64,000 nucleotides of DNA from Kitasatospora paranensis (GCF_039544005.1 NZ_BAABKV010000001.1:7688001-7752000); one strand, 5' to 3'. Counted from the first letter of the stretch, positions 35,258 through 45,347 are shown. Numbers and translations: made by a program. Notes: generated from the letters alone by a model not told the origin.

Positions 35258-36469
35258 ATGGGAACGAGACGAGCGCCATCCGTCCGCCGAACCGCCCCGG
35301 CCGCGGTCCTCGCGCTGGTCGCGGCCGCCGGAGTGACCGTTGCCGCGCCCGCGGAGCACGCCGGTGCCGCCGTGCCGACCACCATCCAGCTCACCGTCAC
35401 CAACAACTCCGGCCGCAGCGAACCGGTCTACCTCTACGACCTCGGAACGCTGCTCGCGACCGGTCGGCAGGGCTGGGCCGATGCGTCCGGGACCTTCCAC
35501 GCCTGGCCGGGCGGCGCCAACCCGCCCGCGCCCGCGCCGGACGCGGCGATCGCCGGGCCCGCGCCGGGCAGTTCGATGACCATCCGCATTCCGAAGTTCT
35601 CCGGCCGGATCTACTTCTCGTACGGCAAGAAGCTGGTCTTCAAGCTGGCGACCGGCGGGCTCGTCCAGCCGGCCGTGCAGAACCCGAGCGACCCGAACCA
35701 CGACATCCTGTTCAACTGGTCGGAGTACACGCTCAACGACTCCGGGCTGTGGATCAACAGCACCCAGGTCGACATGTTCTCGGCGCCGTACGCGGTCGGC
35801 GTCAAGGCCGGCAACGGCGCCACCCGCAGCACCGGCCACCTCAAGTCCGGTGGCTACCAAGGCTTCTACAGCGCACTCCGCGGACAGTCCGGCGGCTGGG
35901 CGAACCTGGTCCAGACCCGCTCAGACGGCACCGTGCTGCGCGCCCTCGCACCCGGGCACGGCATCGAGAACGGCGCGCTGTCCGCCGGCGTGATGAGCGA
36001 CTACGTCAACCGCGTGTGGTCCAAGTACGCCACCTCGACGCTCACGGTGACGCCGTTCGCCGACCAGCCCGCCACCAAGTACTTCGGCCGGGTGTCCGGC
36101 AACACCATGAACTTCACCAACTCCTCGGGCGCCGTCGTCACCAGCTTCCAGAAGCCGGACTCGGACAGCATCTTCGGCTGCTACAAGCTCCTGGACGCCC
36201 CCAACGACCAGGTACGCGGCCCGATTTCGCGCACCCTGTGCGCGGCCTACAACCGCTCCACCCTGCTCACCCATGCGAACCAGCCGGACACGAGCGCGGC
36301 GGGCTTCTACCAGGACGCCGTGACCAACCAGTACGCCCGCAAGATCCACGCCCAGATGGCGGACGGCAACGCCTACGCGTTCGCCTTCGACGACGTCGGC
36401 CACCACGAGTCGCTGGTGAACGACGGCAACCCCCAGCAGGCCTATCTGACCCTCGACCCGTTCAGCTGA
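35258..36469 (+). CDS. Secreted GH64 endo-beta-1,3-glucanase
   Basis: 403 residues from ATG 35258 (GAGGGAG upstream). Signal peptide at about 1-38 ending AGAA. The single GH64 domain shows SMTIRIPKFSGRIYFSYGKK, the catalytic region DILFNWSEYTLND with its Glu and the downstream Asp, SGLWINSTQVDMF and NVNFTN-like strands. The family releases laminari-pentaose from beta-1,3-glucan of fungal or algal walls. A terminator follows. The operator at the promoter suggests sugar-controlled repression. Confidence 0.9.
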   Translation: MGTRRAPSVRRTAPAAVLALVAAAGVTVAAPAEHAGAAVPTTIQLTVTNNSGRSEPVYLYDLGTLLATGRQGWADASGTFHAWPGGANPPAPAPDAAIAGPAPGSSMTIRIPKFSGRIYFSYGKKLVFKLATGGLVQPAVQNPSDPNHDILFNWSEYTLNDSGLWINSTQVDMFSAPYAVGVKAGNGATRSTGHLKSGGYQGFYSALRGQSGGWANLVQTRSDGTVLRALAPGHGIENGALSAGVMSDYVNRVWSKYATSTLTVTPFADQPATKYFGRVSGNTMNFTNSSGAVVTSFQKPDSDSIFGCYKLLDAPNDQVRGPISRTLCAAYNRSTLLTHANQPDTSAAGFYQDAVTNQYARKIHAQMADGNAYAFAFDDVGHHESLVNDGNPQQAYLTLDPFS

Positions 36470-36499
36470 TGTGACGTCAGGCTTACCTGGTGCGCTTCG

Positions 36500-36546
36500 G
36501 GGGTGTGGTCCGGGACTGTCGGCGGTCGGCAGTCCGGACCCCACCC
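36500..36546. terminator. Hairpin between convergent GH64 and VanZ genes
   Basis: GGGGTGTGGTCCGG with ACTG pairs with CAGT and CCGGACCCCACCCC, allowing one mismatch and one bulge. It can serve both convergent genes. Confidence 0.65.
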
Positions 36547-36571
36547 CTCGGCCGTCCTCCCGGCCGTCCCT

Positions 36572-37153
36572 TCAGCCGTCCTCGCGTGCGGCGGTACGCC
36601 GTGGCCGGTGCAGGGCGCGGGCGATCCTGCGGCCGAGCGCCAGGTAGAGCAGCACGGCGCCGGTGGTGTTGAGGATGACGTCGTCGACGTCGAAGGCCCG
36701 GCCCGGTACCAGGGTGGCCTGGGCGACCTCCACCAGCGTCATCGTCAGCACGGTGAGGACGGTGACGCGCACCAACCCCGCCGCACGGCGCGTCAGCAGG
36801 GGCAGCAGCACGCCGAAGGGCGCCCCGAGCAGGATGTTCCCGCCGACCTGCTTGACGGCGTCCCGGACCGCGGGGCGGTCGAGATAGAGCTTCAGTGAGG
36901 ATCCCGGGCTGAGGTTGGCGTGCACCAGGCCGCGCGCACCCGGCTCCGGCACCAGGGTCACCCGCGCCAGCGCCACGGCGAACAGCACCGTCAGCGACAG
37001 GGCGACCAGCAGCACCAGCAGCCGTACCGCCCCCGCCAGGAGGCCCGTCCGCTGGAGCAGGGGCGGGCGGACCGCCGGGGCCTTCGCGGGCTCGGCCACC
37101 TCCTCGGTCGCACCGCTGCGGACCGTGCGTCTCCGCGTCCGTGTCACCGCCAT
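36572..37153 (-). CDS. VanZ-like membrane protein
   Basis: 193 residues from ATG 37153. A basic N-terminus is followed by four or five hydrophobic helices with the VanZ pattern: NILLGAPFGVLLPLLTRR, LVEVAQATLVPGRAFDVDDV and ILNTTGAVLLYLALG. VanZ proteins confer low teicoplanin tolerance in some bacteria; in actinobacteria the role is mostly unknown. Confidence 0.85.
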   Translation of the reverse strand: MAVTRTRRRTVRSGATEEVAEPAKAPAVRPPLLQRTGLLAGAVRLLVLLVALSLTVLFAVALARVTLVPEPGARGLVHANLSPGSSLKLYLDRPAVRDAVKQVGGNILLGAPFGVLLPLLTRRAAGLVRVTVLTVLTMTLVEVAQATLVPGRAFDVDDVILNTTGAVLLYLALGRRIARALHRPRRTAAREDG

Positions 37154-37263
37154 CGTTCGTCCCCTCCCGTGGGTGTCGCCTTGCCGACCGAGCGACGTGT
37201 ACCCGGCCGCCGCACGGTCACACCGGGCGCCTGATGTCCGGTCGGTGACGGCTCCACCCGTCC

Positions 37264-38465
37264 TCAGGCGGGGGCGTTGATGGCTGTGCCGGCTCGCGGT
37301 GCGGCCAGCGCCGGGCGGGCCGCGGCAGCGGCGACGAGGCAGAGGGCGACCGGGAGCAGCAGCACCAGGTGCAGGGGCGCGGCGCGGGTGAGGGGGCCGA
37401 TGACGGCGGGGCCGGCGAGCATGCCGAGGTAGCCGAGGCCGGCGACCCGGGAGACGTTGGTACCGGAGGCGGCCGGGTCGGCGTGGCCGGCGGCGCTGAA
37501 GAGCTGCGGCACACAGCCGGAGAGTCCGACGCCGAAGACCGCCCAGCCGGTCAGTGCGACGGCGACGGTGGGGGCCAGCGCGGCCGCCGACAGGCCGGCG
37601 GCGGCGAGCAGCGCACCGTGGCCGACGACGGCGAGCGACCCGAAGCGCTGCGCGGCGCGGTCGGCGAGGAAGCGGCCGGTGGTCATGGCGGTGGCGAACG
37701 CCCCGTAGGCGAGTGCCGCGGTGGCCGGTGCGGCACCGAGCCCCTCGCGGACGGCCAGTACGCTCCAGTCGTTGGCGACGCCCTCGCACAGCATGAGGAC
37801 GAAGGCGAGGCCCGCCAGTGCCCGGATTCGGCCGGGCGTGCGGGTCCGGCGGCGCGTGGCGGGCGTGGCAGTGCCGTCGCCAGGACGGGCGGGCCCGCCC
37901 GTGGTGGGCGGCCGGTCGAGCAGTGCCCGGCCGCAGAGCACGGAGGCCGCGGCAGCGGTCAGGGCGGCGGCGGTGAGCGTGCCGGCCGGGGTCCAGCCAC
38001 GGGCGAGTGCGGCCGCGCCCAGCACCGCGGCCAGCACGCCGCCGATGGAGAACACCGCGTGGAAGGCGGCCATGACGGGCCGTCCGTACTGCCGCTCGAC
38101 CTCGACGGCGTGCGCGTTCATGCCGACGTCGAGGACGCCGTTGCCGATGCCGAGGAGCAGCAGGGCGGCGCCGAGGGCAGGGCCGTCGGTCGCGAGCCCC
38201 GGCAGGACGAGGGCGGCGCTGCACAGGACGCCGGCGACGGGGACGATCCGCCGGGCGCCGTAGCGGTCGGTGAGCCGGCCGGCCAGCTGCATGCCGGCGA
38301 AGGCACCGCCACCGAGCAGGAGCAGGAGCCAGCCGAGGACGGGGTGGGCGATGCCGGCGCGCTGTTCGACGGCGGGGATGTGGACGACCCACATGCCCAT
38401 GACGAAGCCGTTGAGCGCGAAGTAGGCGAAGGTGGCCGCACGGGCGGCCTTCGGGGGCTCTGCAT
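37264..38465 (-). CDS. MFS transporter (frame break near the start)
   Basis: About 400 residues and 12 membrane helices when repaired. ATG 38465 opens MQSP, then the run of five G at 38453-38457 breaks the frame; one added base restores a normal first helix (KAARAATFAYFALNGFVMGMW). The MFS loop motif is GRLTDRYGARRIVP. It resembles the FucP/YbjJ-like inner-membrane members that often pair with sugar regulators. It diverges from a DeoR regulator with a shared palindrome between them, so regulation by that protein is likely. Confidence 0.82.
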
Positions 38466-38483
38466 GCCGTCGACGCTAGCAAA

Positions 38484-38526
38484 CATGATTGGTGTTCGAA
38501 AGCTTGCTTTTCGAACGCCATGATTG
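38484..38526. promoter_or_regulatory. Putative DeoR operator between MFS and DeoR genes
   Basis: GTTCGAAA (38494-38501) and TTTCGAAC (38509-38516) form a perfect inverted repeat with a 7-base spacer. It is flanked on each side by a direct copy of CATGATTG (38484-38491 and 38519-38526). The AT content stands out in this region. Confidence 0.7.
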
Positions 38527-38539
38527 TTCAATTGGCCCC

Positions 38540-39298
38540 ATGGTGAGCAGCGACAGACTCCGCAGGATCGTCGAGCAGGTGCAGGAAGCCGGCCAGGTCG
38601 GCGTCGCCGAGCTGGCCCGCTCCACCGGCGCCTCGGAGATGACGATCCGGCGCGACCTCGACACCCTGGCCGCCCAGGGACTGCTGGAGCGCTACCGCGG
38701 CGGCGCCCGCAGCCTGCTGCTGCGCGGCGAGGAACCGCCGTTCGCGCTCCGGGCCGGGGACGGTGTCGAGGCCAAGACCCGGATCGCCGCCGCCGTCGCG
38801 GACCTCCTCGCGGACGGCGAGTCGGTCGTCCTGGACAGCGGCACCACCTGCCTGGAGGTCGCCCGGGCGGTGCAGGGCCGACGGCTGACCGTGATGCCGC
38901 TGTCGCTGCACGCCGCCAATGCGCTCACCGCCGCCCCGGAGATCCGGCTGCTGCTCCCCGGTGGCGAACCCCGCCCGGGCGAGCTGGCGCTCACCGGGCC
39001 GCTGGCGGAGGCCTCCCTGGCGGCGCTGCGTTTCGACACGGCCGTCATCGGCTGCTGCGGCCTGACCGCGGCCGACGGCCTCACCGCCTACGACCTGGCG
39101 GACGCCGCGGTGAAGCGGGCGGCCATCGCCTCCGCCCGGCGGGTGATCGTGGTCGCCGACGCCGCGAAGTTCTCCCGGACCGCGCTGGCCTTCGTCGCCG
39201 CCCCTGGGGCGCTGGACGCGGTGGTCACCGACGAGGCGGCGCCGCCGGAGGAGACCGCGGCCCTGGGCGCGGCGGGCGTCCTGGTGCACCGGGTCTGA
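38540..39298 (+). CDS. DeoR-family transcriptional regulator
   Basis: About 252 residues from ATG 38540. The N-terminal DeoR helix-turn-helix is VGVAELARSTGASEMTIRRD and the sensor domain of isomerase-like fold follows, with DSGTTCLEVARAV, DTAVIGCCGLTAADGLT and KRAAIASARRVIVVADAAKF. Such domains sense phosphorylated sugars. No good ribosome binding site is visible; a start 17 codons upstream (38489) would place the N-terminus inside the operator and is unlikely. Confidence 0.88.
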   Translation: MVSSDRLRRIVEQVQEAGQVGVAELARSTGASEMTIRRDLDTLAAQGLLERYRGGARSLLLRGEEPPFALRAGDGVEAKTRIAAAVADLLADGESVVLDSGTTCLEVARAVQGRRLTVMPLSLHAANALTAAPEIRLLLPGGEPRPGELALTGPLAEASLAALRFDTAVIGCCGLTAADGLTAYDLADAAVKRAAIASARRVIVVADAAKFSRTALAFVAAPGALDAVVTDEAAPPEETAALGAAGVLVHRV

Positions 39299-39316
39299 GC
39301 TCGCCGGCGTCCGAGC

Positions 39317-40041
39317 TCAGAAGCCGGCTGGGGTGCACGGGATTCCGCGTCCTCCGGCCCGGAGGTCCCTTCTCGGGACTCCTCGTCCCAGTGGCCGCGG
39401 ACGAGGAGTTCGACCCGGCCGCGGGGTCGCTCGGTGCGCAGGTAGTGGTCCTCGGCGGCGCGCCACCGCTTGATCCACTCCTCGGGGTTCTCACCGCGCG
39501 CCCGCACCCGCTGCAGGCAGATGTCCCGTGGCGTGTCGACGTAGGCCGTGAAGTGATAGAGGGACACGAGCTCCGGGCGGGCGGCGTAGACCCCTTCGAC
39601 GATCACCACGGTGCCGGGCGCGATCTCCTGCCGGGCGCCGAGTTCCCCGGTGGCCCAGTCGTAGAGCTGGCAGCGGGCCGCCCGGCCCTCCCGCAACGGG
39701 AGCAGGACCTGGGCGCGGAGGCGTTCCCAGTCGAAGGAGCGGTGGTAGCCCTGCTCCGCGTCGAGCTGCTCCCGCTCCTCATCGGGCATCGGACGGTAGA
39801 AGTCGTCGACGTGGACGACCACGGAGCCGTCGAGCTGTCCGGCCACCGCGGCCGCCAGCGTCGACTTGCCCGATCCGCCGGTGCCGTCGATCGCGAGCAG
39901 CCGAGTGGTCCCGGCGGCGTGGGCCTGGCGCAGGAGGCCTGCGACCACGTCCTTCGCCTGCTCGGTCACGGCCTCGTGGTGCCGATCGGCCGGCCGTTCG
40001 GCGGCCCGCGCGGCGCCCGACAGCACGATCTCCTGCGCCAT
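39317..40041 (-). CDS. udk: Uridine kinase-like P-loop kinase
   Basis: About 240 residues from ATG 40041 with GGAGG five bases upstream. Walker A is GTGGSGKST, the nucleoside/acceptor region is VVHVDDFYRPM, and VVIVEGVYAARPEL and RRWRAAEDHY follow, as in uridine kinase/phosphoribulokinase-like proteins. In the raw sequence the frame runs on to 39088 antisense to the DeoR gene with non-conserved residues. One added base at the run of four G (39330-39333) gives a stop at 39317-39319, which I take as the real end. It would phosphorylate a nucleoside or a related small molecule. Confidence 0.8.
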
Positions 40042-40243
40042 TTGGGCCTCCGGGGCCTCCGCGAGGCCGCCGGGGCTCCCGTCCTCCACATGGTGGGGCA
40101 CGGGTACTCCTCGGGGGCAGTGTGCCGGGCGGAGCCGACTGAGGAGCCAACCTACGGTCCGCGCAGCCCCGGCGGCCACCCTCTTTCCGGACACCGGGCG
40201 GCAGCTCCTTCCCGCCGCCTGCCGTCCCCCGGTGGTGTCCTGC

Positions 40244-40720
40244 TCAGCGGCGCCGGCGCGTGACCGCCCAGAGCAGGACGGCGCCCACCGCACCTGCGGC
40301 GATCAGGGCCGGCCCCCGGCGGACGGGCCGGTCGACCTCGAAGGGCTCGCCGCCCGGGACGAAGCTGCGCGCCGCGCCGGTGGCCCGCGCCCGCCGGATC
40401 CTGCGCCGGGCGGCCGCCAGGCCGGTGCGGCCGGCCCGCCGGACGGCGACGGCCGACCGGGTGAGCGCGTCGCGGGCGGCTGCGCCCACCGGGTGTGCGG
40501 CCCCGCCGGTGCGGTCGTCCGCTCCGCGGGAGCGGTCCGGTCCGCCGGACGGCGCGCCGAACAGGAGGTCGCGGGCGGCTGTCGCGTCGCCCAACAGGAG
40601 TTCCGGGTCGTCCGGCAGGGGGACGCCGAGCCCGACGTGGGCCGCCGAGCCGTTGACGTCGTCCAGGCCGCTGCGCCGGGAGTCGGAGGTGTGCTGATCG
40701 GGACGGGAGTGGGGATCCAT
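40244..40720 (-). CDS. Tail-anchored hypothetical protein
   Basis: 158 residues from ATG 40720. Mostly hydrophilic, Asp/Gly-rich first half, a strongly basic middle (AAARRRIRRARATG) and a single membrane helix close to the C-terminus ending in TRRRR. This suggests a membrane-tethered protein with a cytoplasmic N-terminus. No known domain recognised. Confidence 0.6.
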   Translation of the reverse strand: MDPHSRPDQHTSDSRRSGLDDVNGSAAHVGLGVPLPDDPELLLGDATAARDLLFGAPSGGPDRSRGADDRTGGAAHPVGAAARDALTRSAVAVRRAGRTGLAAARRRIRRARATGAARSFVPGGEPFEVDRPVRRGPALIAAGAVGAVLLWAVTRRRR

Positions 40721-40879
40721 CGGTCGCTGCCCTTCGGTCGGATCCGGAACGGACGGCGGGCGGCGGTGCGGCCGCCCCTGCCCTGCGCGCCTTGCCCGGA
40801 TCCCCGGCGCCAAACCGGCGCCGCCCGCGTCCCCGCCGGCGAGCGCCGGTGCTCCCGCGCGGCGTCCGTCCGGCCCGCG

Positions 40880-41194
40880 TCAGCCGACGTCGATGCCGGT
40901 GATGACGGGCGTGCCGGTGGCCACGGTGTCGCCCTCGAAGCCCGCCGCGGCGAACGCCTCCCGGGCCAGCTGCAGCGCGGCCTCGCCGGCCTCCGTCCGG
41001 TCCGCCGCGTCGACCTCCAGCCGCAGCACGAAGGGACCGCCGTCGGAGTCGAGCGTCAGCACATCCAGGTCGGGCACCTCGGCGCCGACCTCGTCCGGAT
41101 CGGCGCCCTGGAGCCTCGCCAGCAGGACGCCGCGCGCCCGGTCGTCGACGGGCTGGAGCACGGTGCCGGGAACGGTGATCACGAATCTGCCCAT
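40880..41194 (-). CDS. Conserved hypothetical protein, 104 residues
   Basis: Starts MGRFVITVPGTVLQPVDD from ATG 41194. Alternating beta strands and helices (VLTLDSDGGPFVLRLEVDA, then AALQLAREAFAAAGF) suggest a small ferredoxin-like fold. No catalytic motif was seen. It lies 160 bases upstream of the tail-anchored protein gene on the same strand. Confidence 0.6.
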   Translation of the reverse strand: MGRFVITVPGTVLQPVDDRARGVLLARLQGADPDEVGAEVPDLDVLTLDSDGGPFVLRLEVDAADRTEAGEAALQLAREAFAAAGFEGDTVATGTPVITGIDVG

Positions 41195-41299
41195 GTTCTA
41201 CCTGTCACCGCGCCTGCCGCCGTGAAACCTCTGCCCGCGAAGGCATCGGCCGTTCGCAGGACGGCGGGCGGCGCATCCCGGCGGGTGTCCCCGGCGCGG

Positions 41300-41958
41300 T
41301 CAGCGCCTGGTGCCGCAGGTCGGGCAGAACGCGGCGCCGTCCGGCAACGGGTTGTGGCAGCCGCCGCAGGCGATCTCCTGGGCCAGGCGGTGCCCGCAGC
41401 CCGGGCAGAACGGCGTGCCGTGGGTCTCCGCGCGGCACTGCGGGCAGACCAGCTGCCGGGGCGCGGTGACGTCGAAGGACTGCCCGGCCTGCTGGCCGTG
41501 CGCGTACGCCTGCTGGGCGACCATGTCGTTCAGGCCGCGCTGCTGCGCGGCGACCGCCTCGGCGGCGGTGTCGGGGAGCAGGTCAGGCACAGGCCCTGGG
41601 CGGTGTTCCAGCAGCGCCCGCAGACGTAGTGCGTGCAGCGGCCGCACCGGTTGAAGTGGCTCTGGGCGTTGCCGATCGCCCGCTGGAACGCGGCGTCCCG
41701 GGAGCTGCCCCAGCCCGCGCCCGCCAGGCCGTCCGCGGCGTTGGTGATGCCGTTGGTGGCCGTCCCGCCGATCAGGTTCCAGGCGGTGCTGACGCCCTTG
41801 CTCAGCCAGCCCGCCACCTGGCCGGTGGTGAACGCCTCGAACGGCGACCGCCAGGTGTCGTGGCAGCGGGAGCAGGAGAACTCGAACTGGAAGCCGGCTC
41901 CCGTCCCGTGCTGCTCGCACAGGTCGCGGTAGTTGTTGCTGAAGTAGATCTCGCTCAT
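41300..41958 (-). CDS. Multi zinc-ribbon protein (frame break)
   Basis: About 219 residues from ATG 41958. CxxC pairs occur in CSRCHDTW near the N-terminus, in RCGRCTHYVCGRCWNTAQGLCLTC in the middle, and in VCPQCRAE, FCPGCGHRL, ACGGCHNP and FCPTCGTRR at the C-terminus, so several treble-clef or ribbon zinc sites are likely. The frame breaks at the run of four G at 41573-41576; one added base gives CSPDTAAEAVAAQ. The middle helical segment (AFTTGQVAGWLSKG) could contact membrane. Function unknown. Confidence 0.78.
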
Positions 41959-42249
41959 GCCGTCCCACCCGGTACGTGCCGACGATGCGTCCGTCCGTCG
42001 GACGCCGTCCAGGCCGGCTCCGGTTCCCGGAGCCGGAGCACACCTTGGCACAGCCCGGTGCACCGGCCGGAGGCGGCCCGGGGGCAGACCGCGGAGCGCT
42101 TCCGGCCGCCGGGTCTTGCGTATGCGTCGGTTCTCCGCGCGCCGTCGGCCCGGCCGACGGCGGCCCCGTCCCGGCCGAACAACGGCCGGGACGGGGCGGG
42201 TGGTGACGGGGCGGCTCGGACCCGGACGCGGCTCCGAGCCGGACGCGGC

Positions 42250-44351
42250 TCAGACCCGGACGGAGGGCCGGTCGTCGGCCCCGGCGGCGGCGCCGGCGCG
42301 CAGGCGGACGGGCCACCAGACCCGGTCACCCAGGTCGTGGACCAGCGCGGGCACCAGCAGGGAGCGGACGAGCAGGGTGTCGAGCAGGACGCCGAACGCC
42401 ACGATGAAGGCGATCTGGGCCAGGAAGGCCAGCGGGATCACGCCCAGCGCCGCGAAGGTGGCGGCCAGCACGACGCCCGCCGAGGTGATCACGCCGCCGG
42501 TGGCGGTCAGACCCCGCAGGACGCCCTCCCGCGTCCCGTGTCGCAGCGCCTCTTCCCGCACCCGGGTCATCAGGAAGATGTTGTAGTCCACGCCGAGCGC
42601 CACGAGGAACACGTAGCCGTACAGCGGCACCGACGGGTCCGTGGCGCTGAAACCGAACACGTGCGGGAACACCACGGCCGAGACACCGAGCGTGGCGAGG
42701 TACGACAGCGCGACGGTGGCGGCCAGCAGGACGGGCGCCAGGAGCGAGCGCAGCAGCAGGACGAGGACCACGAGGATGCACAGCAGCACCACCGGGATGA
42801 TCACCGTGCGGTCGTGCTCGGCCGTCGTCCGGGTGTCGTACTGCTGGGCGGTGTAGCCGCCGACCAGGGCGTCCGCGCCGGGGACGGCGTGGACGGCGGT
42901 CCGCAGCCGCCGGACGGTGTCCACCGCGGCATCGCTGTCCGCCGGGTCGGCGAGGGTGGCGTCGAGCCGGATCCTGCCGTCGACGACCGCCGCCGGTCCG
43001 GTCGGGGCGCCGCCGGTGAACGGCCGCACCGCCGCCACCCCGGGGACGGTGCGGGCGGCCGCGGTGACCGCGTCGGCCTGCGCGGCGGAGGCGATCACGA
43101 CCGCGGGGTTGCCCGAGCCGCCCGGGAAGTGCGCCGAGAGCAGCCGCTGTGCGGCCACCGAGGGCTGCGCCTTGACGAAGAGCTCGGTCTGCGGGACACC
43201 GCCGGAGTCCAGGGTGGGGGCGAAGGCAGCGCACGCGGCCAGCACCACCAGGCTCGCCGCCCAGGTGGCCCGGGGTCGGCGGCCCACCAGGGCGGCGACC
43301 CGGCGCCAGAGGCCGTGCACCGGAGCCGAGCCGTCGGTGGCGGGCCGGGCCGGCCAGTAGGCGGCCCGGCCGAGCAGGACGAGCGCGGCGGGCAGGAAGG
43401 TCAGCGCCGAGAGCACCGCGCAGACGATGCCGATCGCGCCGACGGGGCCCAGCGCCCGGTTGTTGGTCAGGTCGGAGAGCAGCAGCACCAGCAGACCGAG
43501 GGCGACCGTCAGACCGGAAGCGGCGATCGGCTCGACCGACTGCCGCCAGGCGATCCGCATCGCGGTGAAGCGGTCGCCGTGGATCTGCAACTCCTCCCGG
43601 AACCGGGCGGAGAGCAGCAGCGCGTAGTCGGTCGCGGCACCGATGACCAGGATCGAGAGCAGGCCCTGCACCTGGCCGTCGACGCGCACCACGTGGTGGG
43701 CGGCCAGCACGTACACGATCGCGCAGGCCACGCCGAGGGCGAAGACCGCGCCCAGGATCACCAGCAGCGGCAGCAGCACGCTGCGGTAGACGGCGAGCAG
43801 GATCACCAGGACGACGCCCAGGGCGACGCCGAGCAGGAGGCCGTCGATGCCGGCGAAGGCGCCGGAGAGGTCGGCGAGGATCGCGGCCGGGCCGGCGAGC
43901 CCGACCGTGGTCTGCGGGACCTGCTCCGCGATGCGGCGGATCGCCGTGATGCTGTCCGCGGTGTCCTTGCCGAGGTCGGAGCGGAGCTGGACGACGCCCT
44001 GCAGGGCCTTGCCGTCGGCGGAGGGGATGGCAGGGGAGGCCTGGCCGGTGGCGCCCGGTGCGGCGGTGGCAGCTCGCAGGGCCCGGTCGGCGGCGTCCCG
44101 CTGCGCCGGGCCGACGGAGCCCGTCCGGCTCACCCAGACGACGATCACGGGCAGCGTGGAGTCCGAGCGGAAGGCCTTGTCGAGGCGGGCGACCTCGGTG
44201 GATTCGGCGCTCTGCGGCAGGAAGGCCGCGCTGTCGTTGGTGGACACCTCGGCGAGCTTCCCGGCGTACGAGCCGAAGGCGCCGCCGAGGCCGAGCCAGA
44301 CCACGAGGAGGGCCAGGGGAGGAGCATTCTGAGACGGCGGGTGGAGAGCAT
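42250..44351 (-). CDS. MMPL/RND-type membrane exporter (frame break near the start)
   Basis: About 700 residues and 12 membrane helices in two halves, each with a large extracytoplasmic loop, as in MmpL transporters of lipids and drugs. Seen: ALLVVWLGLGGAFG as helix 1, SADGKALQGVVQLRSDLGKD in loop 1, ATDYALLLSARFREEL and VALGVDYNIFLMTRVREEA, which carry the conserved Asp-Tyr proton-relay motif of each half. ATG 44351 (MLSTRRLR) is joined to helix 1 by a break at about 44322-44330. It is divergent from a MarR regulator with an operator between, so drug- or lipid-inducible export is likely. Confidence 0.87.
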
Positions 44352-44400
44352 GGCAGGCCCTTCGGGCGTACGGGATCGGCAGCCGGACATGCGGATGATA

Positions 44401-44415
44401 TCTCAAGCATTGAGA
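44401..44415. promoter_or_regulatory. Putative MarR operator
   Basis: TCTCAA-GCA-TTGAGA is a perfect inverted repeat inside an unusually AT-rich stretch (about 44397-44452) between the divergent MMPL and MarR genes. A second, weaker dyad (AAGCAT...GATGCT) overlaps it. Confidence 0.6.
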
Positions 44416-44527
44416 GACTTGATGCTGAAGATATTCTCTGTTCGGTAGATTGGCTCCGGTCGGGAGCGGTTCGACGCGGGCGTCGTGTCCGAGCGGTCGG
44501 GCCCCGGCCGGGCCGAGGTGGAGAGGC

Positions 44528-45037
44528 ATGGCGACGCGCAGCGAGTCGGACGAGCCCCAGGGGACGACGCCGGCGACCGGCCGGCGGGACTTCGGGCGAC
44601 TGCTCCAGGGGCTGGCCTCCGAGATGAACCTGCTCGCCCACGACTTCGCCGCCTCCCAGGGCCTGCACACCACGGACGTGAACGCCCTGCTGGCGGTCAT
44701 GCGGGCCTCCGAGCCCGGCGCCACGGGCGAGCCGATGACCCCGGGGCGGCTGCGCGACGAACTCGCCCTCACCTCGGGCGCGGTCACCGCCGTCCTCGAC
44801 CGGCTCGAACGCGCCGGCCACGTGCACCGCAGCCGGGACGGCGCCGATCGCCGCCAGGTCCAGATCCACTACGACCCGCAGGCCGGCAGCCTCGCCGCCC
44901 GTTGGTTCGCGCCCGTCGCCGAGGCCACCGACACCGTTCGGGCGGACTTCGACCCGGAGGAACTCCGCACCGTCGCGCGCTTCCTCGCCCGGATGACCGA
45001 GGAACTCGCCGTCGAGCGCGACCGCCGCCGCTCCTGA
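44528..45037 (+). CDS. MarR-family transcriptional regulator
   Basis: 169 residues from ATG 44528 with GGAGAGG upstream. Winged helix: LHTTDVNALLAVMRA, then RLRDELALTSGAVTAVLDRL as the recognition helix and the wing SRDGADRRQVQIH. It is divergently placed to the MMPL exporter and probably represses both through the AT-rich palindrome. Confidence 0.88.
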   Translation: MATRSESDEPQGTTPATGRRDFGRLLQGLASEMNLLAHDFAASQGLHTTDVNALLAVMRASEPGATGEPMTPGRLRDELALTSGAVTAVLDRLERAGHVHRSRDGADRRQVQIHYDPQAGSLAARWFAPVAEATDTVRADFDPEELRTVARFLARMTEELAVERDRRRS

Positions 45038-45343
45038 GCAACCGCCGGGGCGGCCGCGCCGCCGTGGATCCCGCGGGCCGTGCTCAGACGCTGCCGCCCG
45101 CGAGCCGCTCCGCCGCGGCCGCCCTGACCTCGGGCTCCTCCATCGGGTCGTCCCGGAGGTACGCCGGCCGGGCCCGCACGACCGGATGCTCCGGAGCCGA
45201 GGCGATCGGGGTGGAGCCTGCCGGAAGCCCGGCACGGGGGCCGGCCGTTTTCCGCCGCGGTCGCCTCCGACGCCGCCCCGGCCGCCGTCCGGTGCGCGCC
45301 GATCGCTGCCCGCCGTCAGCCGTCAGCCGTCAGCCGTCAGCCG
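45038..45343. other. Intergenic stretch with a possible gene remnant
   Basis: About 306 bases. On the minus strand a frame ending in a TGA at about 45087 reads AYLRDDPMEEPEVRAAAAER, which has the look of a coding sequence, but no start or domain is visible. It may be a 3' remnant. The end of the region holds the heptamer repeat. Confidence 0.3.
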
Positions 45344-45347
45344 TCAG
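45313..45347. repeat. Tandem 7-bp repeat (CCGTCAG), five copies
   Basis: Five consecutive copies of CCGTCAG, ending at the stop codon of the DUF4097-like gene on the minus strand. A slippage-prone short repeat. Confidence 0.8.

Noticed and set aside
41629..44448. A 939-codon open frame antisense to the MMPL exporter
   Set aside because: The product is rich in Gly, Arg, Asp, His and Gln without hydrophobic cores, as expected from antisense of membrane-protein codons. No start signal.
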